A stretch of 64,000 bases of DNA from Desulfobulbaceae bacterium (GTDB taxonomy: Bacteria; Desulfobacterota; Desulfobulbia; Desulfobulbales; Desulfobulbaceae). Shown here piece after piece: positions 59,388 through 64,000 of the stretch; positions within the stretch are counted from its first letter, which is position 1, and each line of letters opens with the position of its first letter. The notes under the pieces were generated by a model. That model had not been told where the DNA came from. It made no database searches and saw nothing but the letters and a program-made list of their open reading frames with translations. The stretch lies in assembly GCA_012744275.1 (NCBI GenBank), contig JAAYIE010000060.1, positions 45,026 to 109,025 of the forward strand. The letters run 5' to 3'. A program made the position numbers and the translations under genes.

Positions 59388-60244
59388 CCAGCTTGGCCAA
59401 TCGTTATGAATTTGTTTTGCTCTTTGATGTGGAGAATGGCAACCCTAACGGAGACCCGGATGCAGGCAATATGCCGCGCATTGACCCTGAAACCGGGCAT
59501 GGGTTAGTGACCGATGTCTGCCTTAAACGGAAAATACGCAACCATGTGGCCCTGGCCAGGGAAGGAGCCACAGGTTTTAAAATTTATATTCAGGAAAAGG
59601 CGGTATTGAACCGCACCAACGAGGAGGCCTACAAGGCTTTTTTTTTAAAGTCGGAGGCCAAAAAACTGCCTAAGAAAATTGAGGATGCGCAAAACGTAAC
59701 CGGCTGGATGTGCGCCAATTTTTATGATATTCGCGCCTTCGGCGCAGTCATGACTACCGAGGTCAACTGTGGCCAGGTGCGCGGGCCAGTGCAACTGGCC
59801 TTTGCCAAAAGTGTTGATCCCATCCTGCCCCAGGAAATCAGCATTACCCGTATGGCCGTGACCAACGAGCGGGATCTGGAAAAGGAGCGCACCATGGGGC
59901 GCAAACATATTGTTCCCTATGGTCTGTACATGGCTCAGGGCTTTATCTCCGCACCTTTGGCGGAAAAAACAGGATTTTCCGAGGAAGATTTGGATCTCCT
60001 ATGGGATGCGCTCATCAACATGTTCGAGCACGATCGTTCCGCAGCGCGCGGCCTGATGAGTAGCCGCAAACTTTTTGTTTTTAAACACGAAAACAAAATG
60101 GGAAACGCTCCGGCACACACGCTCTTTGACCTGATTAACATTGAGCGCGCTCAGGGATCGACCGGCCCGGCCCGTTCGTTCAAGGATTATGTGGTGAGAG
60201 TTGGTTCCATGCCCAACGGAGTGAGCTTGCAGGAAAAATTGTAG
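59384..60244 (+). CDS. cas7c: Type I-C Cas7 (Csd2)
   Basis: NRYEFVLLFDVENGNPNGDPDAGNMPRIDPETGHGLVTDVCLKRKIRNHV. Confidence 0.96.
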   Translation: MTSLANRYEFVLLFDVENGNPNGDPDAGNMPRIDPETGHGLVTDVCLKRKIRNHVALAREGATGFKIYIQEKAVLNRTNEEAYKAFFLKSEAKKLPKKIEDAQNVTGWMCANFYDIRAFGAVMTTEVNCGQVRGPVQLAFAKSVDPILPQEISITRMAVTNERDLEKERTMGRKHIVPYGLYMAQGFISAPLAEKTGFSEEDLDLLWDALINMFEHDRSAARGLMSSRKLFVFKHENKMGNAPAHTLFDLINIERAQGSTGPARSFKDYVVRVGSMPNGVSLQEKL

Positions 60245-60254
60245 AGAGTGTTGG

Positions 60255-60560
60255 ATGCCTTGGAGAGTCTCCAATGGATACAGCTTTTTCTCAACCGTGG
60301 CCTGGCTCTTATTGAACCAAATGGCCGAGTTGCTTGACCGGACAAGTCGGTTCTTTCCCGCCATCTTCGCAATATATTGCGGGAAGAAGAGTTGGCCAAG
60401 ACCGGCAGTTGTTGCAAAAAGCGCAACAACTGCCGCAGGCATAAAACCTACCAGATCGACTATTACAACCTGGATGCAATTATCTCCGTTGGTTACCGGA
60501 TCAATTCCAGGCGCGACCAACGGAACAGGGCGTGTTCGAATTGGGCAGGGTGCTTGATTC
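60255..60560 (+). pseudogene. Frameshifted RhuM-family (virulence protein RhuM) relic
   Basis: Frame 1: STVAWLLLNQMAELLDRTSRFFP; then shifted frame (HLRNIL)REEELAKTGSC...KTYQIDYYNLDAIISVGYRINSRR; matches the remembered RhuM pattern 'VWLsQaQMAELF...HIRNIf.EgEL...YYNLDaIISVGYRVnS.RgtqFRiWAT' across two frames. Confidence 0.7.
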
Positions 60561-60629
60561 TTTGGTCAAAGCCTCAGGCGACTATCGAAAGGGTATCCTT
60601 ATCCGCCCTGTCTGCCGGAGTAAAAGCAT

Positions 60630-61289
60630 ATGGTTGAGAGAGAGGGGGAACAATCAGCACCACGGTACAATGATGATGATCTGGCCATGATCTCTGCCCT
60701 GCAGCATCTGCTGTTCTGCGAGCGACAGTGCGCCCTGATCCATATTGAAGGGCAATGGCTGGAAAACCGCTTGACCGCCGAAGGCAGGCTTATGCATGAG
60801 CGTGTGCATAAGCCAGGGATTGAATCGCGGCGCAGGGTGCGGGTGGAATATAGCCTGCCCATCCGCTCACTTCAGCTGGGTTTGAGTGGTCAGGCTGATA
60901 TTGTTGAATTTCACCGCCAGGAAGATGGATTCTGGCAACCGCTGCCGGTGGAGTATAAACGTGGCCGGCCTAAAAAAGATGAGAGCGACCGCGTGCAGCT
61001 GTGCGCCCAGGCGCTTTGTCTGGAAGAAATGCTTTATTGCACAGTGCCCGAGGGCGCTTTGTACTACGGGCAAAAAAATCGGCGCTTCCCGGTGCTGTTT
61101 GACGCTGCTTTGCGCGAACGCACCCTGGCCACTATCCAGCGCTTGCACGCTCTGCTGACCAGTGGCCGCACACCGCCACCGCAGTTGGGGCCGCAATGCA
61201 CCAACTGTTCCCTGGTAACACTGTGCTGCCCAGCTGTGAGCGCAGGTAAAAGTGCTGCCACGTATCTGCAGCAGATGATTACGCCATGA
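60630..61289 (+). CDS. cas4: Cas4
   Basis: ISALQHLLFCERQCALIHIEGQW, GLSGQADIVEF, PVEYKRGRPKKDESDRVQLCAQALCLEEML, C-terminal CTNCSLVTLCCP cluster. Confidence 0.95.
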   Translation: MVEREGEQSAPRYNDDDLAMISALQHLLFCERQCALIHIEGQWLENRLTAEGRLMHERVHKPGIESRRRVRVEYSLPIRSLQLGLSGQADIVEFHRQEDGFWQPLPVEYKRGRPKKDESDRVQLCAQALCLEEMLYCTVPEGALYYGQKNRRFPVLFDAALRERTLATIQRLHALLTSGRTPPPQLGPQCTNCSLVTLCCPAVSAGKSAATYLQQMITP

Positions 61290-62314
61290 AAAAGCTGCTC
61301 AACACCCTTTTTGTGACCACCCAGGGAGCGTATCTGGCCAAAGACGGCGAAACTGTGGCGGTGCGCATTGAGCAGAGCACGGTCTTGCGTGTGCCCGTGC
61401 ATACGCTGCAGTCTATTGTCTGTTTTGGCAATGTGGGTTGCAGCCCTTTTCTTTTGGGCATGTGCGGGGAAAACGGGGTCGGCCTGAGCTTTCTTACCGA
61501 AAACGGGCGTTTTCTCGCCCGCGTACAGGGCCCGGTTTCCGGCAACGTCTTGCTGCGGCGCGAACAGTACCGCCGGGCAGATGATCCTGACGCATCAGCA
61601 GCCATGGCCACGGCCTGTGTCCTTGGTAAAATCGCCAATTGCCGCACCGTGTTGCAGCGTGGTCTGCGCGATCACAGTGACAAACTGGATGAAAAAGCGG
61701 TGCAGGCAGCGGTGGATCACCTCTTTGCTGTATTGCGCCGTTTACAGCAAAAGCCAAGTTTAGATCAGGTGCGCGGCCTTGAGGGTGATGCTGCGCGAGT
61801 TTATTTTCAGGCTCTGAACCATCTGATTTTGCGCGATAAAGATATTTTCTTTTTAAACAGTCGCAATCGCAGGCCACCGCTTGACCCGGTGAACTGCCTG
61901 CTCTCCTTTCTGTATACTTTGCTCAGGCATGATGTAAGCGCTGCTCTGCAAGGGGTTGGTTTAGACCCGGCTGTGGGCTTTCTTCACCGCGACCGGCCTG
62001 GCCGCCCCAGCTTGGCCCTGGATATCATGGAAGAATTTCGCCCCTTTGCCGACCGCATGGTGCTCTCGCTCATCAACCTTGGCCAGTTACGGCCGCACGA
62101 TTTTGCGCGGAGCGGCAGCGGTTCAGTCCAGCTGAGCGATGCGGCCCGCAAAACCGTATTGACCACCTACCAAAAACGCAAACAGGAGGAAATGAAACAT
62201 CCCTTTCTGGAAGAAAACATGGCCCTGGGCCTTTTCCCCCATGTACAGGCGCTCCTGCTGGCCCGGCACCTGCGGGGCGATTTTGACGGCTATCCGCCGG
62301 TTATCTGGAAATAG
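61286..62314 (+). CDS. cas1: Type I-C Cas1 integrase
   Basis: MKKLLNTLFVTTQGAYLAKDGETVAVRIE, DPVNCLLSFLYTLLRHDVSAALQGVGLDPAVGFLHRDRPGRPSLALDIMEEFRPFADRMVLSLIN. Confidence 0.97.
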   Translation: MKKLLNTLFVTTQGAYLAKDGETVAVRIEQSTVLRVPVHTLQSIVCFGNVGCSPFLLGMCGENGVGLSFLTENGRFLARVQGPVSGNVLLRREQYRRADDPDASAAMATACVLGKIANCRTVLQRGLRDHSDKLDEKAVQAAVDHLFAVLRRLQQKPSLDQVRGLEGDAARVYFQALNHLILRDKDIFFLNSRNRRPPLDPVNCLLSFLYTLLRHDVSAALQGVGLDPAVGFLHRDRPGRPSLALDIMEEFRPFADRMVLSLINLGQLRPHDFARSGSGSVQLSDAARKTVLTTYQKRKQEEMKHPFLEENMALGLFPHVQALLLARHLRGDFDGYPPVIWK

Positions 62315-62323
62315 GACGCAGCC

Positions 62324-62614
62324 ATGATGGTGTTAATCAGCTACGATGTCCGCACCAGCGATCCAGGCGGAGCCAAACGCCTGCGGCGGGTGGCCAGGGT
62401 ATGCCAGAACCACGGGCAGCGGGTACAGTTTTCTGTTTTTGAATGCCTGGTAGACCCGGCCCAGTGGGTGTCGCTGCGTGCGCAATTGCTCAGCGAGATT
62501 GATGAAGAAGTCGACAGCCTGCGCTTTTACTTCCTCGGCGCTAACTGGCGCAAGCGGGTGGAGCATGTGGGCGCAAAACCGGCTATTGATCAGGAAGGCC
62601 TGCTCATGGTGTAA
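62324..62614 (+). CDS. cas2: Cas2
   Basis: MMVLISYDVRTSDPGGAKRLRRVARVCQNHGQRVQFSVFECLVDPAQW. Confidence 0.97.
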   Translation: MMVLISYDVRTSDPGGAKRLRRVARVCQNHGQRVQFSVFECLVDPAQWVSLRAQLLSEIDEEVDSLRFYFLGANWRKRVEHVGAKPAIDQEGLLMV

Positions 62615-62820
62615 GGCCATATTGATGTGCTTTAAAACAAGTGGGCTGAATGTTCCGCGAACCCCTGGCAAACAGAATATGCCGGGAGCTTCGCGATGCA
62701 GAAAGAGACCGGCGAAAGAGATAAAAAGGGCATTTAGGAGGTGAGAAACCCTGCCCTGCATCCGCACTTCGCGGATTGTACGCCTTTTGTTGTATTAAAA
62801 CGGCATGTTGCCGTGTAACG
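62615..62820 (+). promoter_or_regulatory. CRISPR leader region
   Basis: 206 bp between cas2 stop and first repeat; contains inverted repeats atccgc-acttc-gcggat (62760-62776) and acggca-tgt-tgccgt (62800-62814), the latter ending 6 nt before the first repeat. Confidence 0.75.
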
Positions 62821-64000
62821 GTCGCGCCCCTCGCGGGCGCGTGGATTGAAACATCTCGTTCCGGCCAACACCAGCCCGACATCGGCCGTCGCGCCCCTCG
62901 CGGGCGCGTGGATTGAAACTGCGGCACTTGGCAGCATCGGCTATCCTGGCAGGTCGCGCCCCTCGCGGGCGCGTGGATTGAAACCACCCAACTGGCCCGG
63001 GATCTCACCTCGGCCCGGGTCGCGCCCCTCGCGGGCGCGTGGATTGAAACAACTAGTGCGTTTACCTGATCGTTGAAATGGCGCAGTCGCGCCCCTCGCG
63101 GGCGCGTGGATTGAAACTTTTGCACGTCAAACACGGCCGAGCCGGTTGAGGTCGCGCCCCTCGCGGGCGCGTGGATTGAAACATGAAAGCCGCGCTGGCG
63201 CTCGGCATCCTCAACGTCGCGCCCCTCGCGGGCGCGTGGATTGAAACTTCTGTATCTAGATTGATCTTGACCATGCCACGGCGGTCGCGCCCCTCGCGGG
63301 CGCGTGGATTGAAACCCGCCATTGCGCTCTTCCGTTTTTTCTCGCACAGTCGCGCCCCTCGCGGGCGCGTGGATTGAAACGAGTCAAGCATCTCGCGTCC
63401 TGCCTTATCCCAGGTCGCGCCCCTCGCGGGCGCGTGGATTGAAACGTGTCAATGACCACAACACCACACAAGTTTTTTGTCGCGCCCCTCGCGGGCGCGT
63501 GGATTGAAACCACCTATCCGGTACGATCCAGATGAAATCGTGACAGTCGCGCCCCTCGCGGGCGCGTGGATTGAAACGCCAAGCTGCAGACGCGCATGCT
63601 CAAGACGAGCGCGTCGCGCCCCTCGCGGGCGCGTGGATTGAAACTCTGGATTGCTTGTGTCGTATCGCGCCGTTGCAGGTCGCGCCCCTCGCGGGCGCGT
63701 GGATTGAAACTCTTGTGGATGCGAGCAAGGTTCTTAACAGCACGGTCGCGCCCCTCGCGGGCGCGTGGATTGAAACCCGTGCAACTCGATGTGATCCGGA
63801 TCTGCAGCGCAGTCGCGCCCCTCGCGGGCGCGTGGATTGAAACAATCGCCCTGGCATACACGGATCAGCGCACGGTGGTCGCGCCCCTCGCGGGCGCGTG
63901 GATTGAAACTTCGTGGTTACTGAAGAACCGGCAAAGCCATGCCCGTCGCGCCCCTCGCGGGCGCGTGGATTGAAACAGATGCTCAAATTGGCGCAGACCA
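62821..64000 (+). CRISPR. Type I-C CRISPR array, 18 repeats visible, continues beyond window
   Basis: Repeat GTCGCGCCCCTCGCGGGCGCGTGGATTGAAAC (32 nt) starting at 62821, 62888, 62953, 63019, 63086, 63151, 63216, 63284, 63349, 63414, 63479, 63546, 63613, 63679, 63745, 63812, 63878, 63945; 17 complete spacers of 33-36 nt, an 18th truncated at 64000. Confidence 0.99.

Noticed and set aside
62604-63986. Multiple ORFs over the array (e.g. 62604..63347 -, 63514..63861 -, 63596..63973 +) with repeated 'VSIHAPARGAT' / 'RPSRARGLK' motifs
   Set aside because: They are translations of the 32-nt CRISPR repeats, not proteins.
1-64000. Transposases, prophage, rRNA operons, tracrRNA
   Set aside because: None recognised in the window; the CRISPR type is I-C and does not require a tracrRNA.

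Overview
The window is a gene-dense chromosomal segment of a probable Desulfobulbales-like sulfate reducer. That taxon is inferred from an IcmF-type mutase with an acyl-CoA carboxylase, a rubredoxin, a nickel ECF transporter, a selenoprotein and a type I-C CRISPR system. About 0-54 kb is mostly housekeeping or metabolic: truncated sppA, mtnA, acyl-CoA carboxylase, cadR and a metal P-type ATPase, bioF/bioG, Ni and Zn transporters, umuDC, icmF, tRNA-Leu(CAA), glmM-cdaR-cdaA, xseA, cobT and aroK. The last 10 kb is a complete type I-C CRISPR-Cas locus (cas3-cas5c-cas8c-cas7c-cas4-cas1-cas2) followed by an array of at least 18 identical 32-nt repeats that runs off the window end. Observations most worth follow-up: (1) a two-repeat degenerate mini-CRISPR in the cas3-cas5c gap, with an 18-nt spacer, preserved repeat stems, a perfect 15-bp hairpin and a 24-aa microORF with a strong RBS, which together look like a candidate crRNA-like Cas-regulatory RNA locus; (2) an ArsC/Spx-like UxxC selenoprotein gene split at an in-frame TGA in the ORF track; (3) a tight KamA radical-SAM / ATP-grasp / ATP-grasp / GNAT cluster suggestive of an unassigned beta-amino-acid peptide pathway; (4) a frameshifted RhuM-family relic between cas7c and cas4; (5) a dispersed ~125-bp inverted-repeat-bounded element in about five copies; (6) a 59-nt near-perfect palindrome. 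No searches or folding programs were run. All calls come from reading the sequence and the supplied ORF translations.
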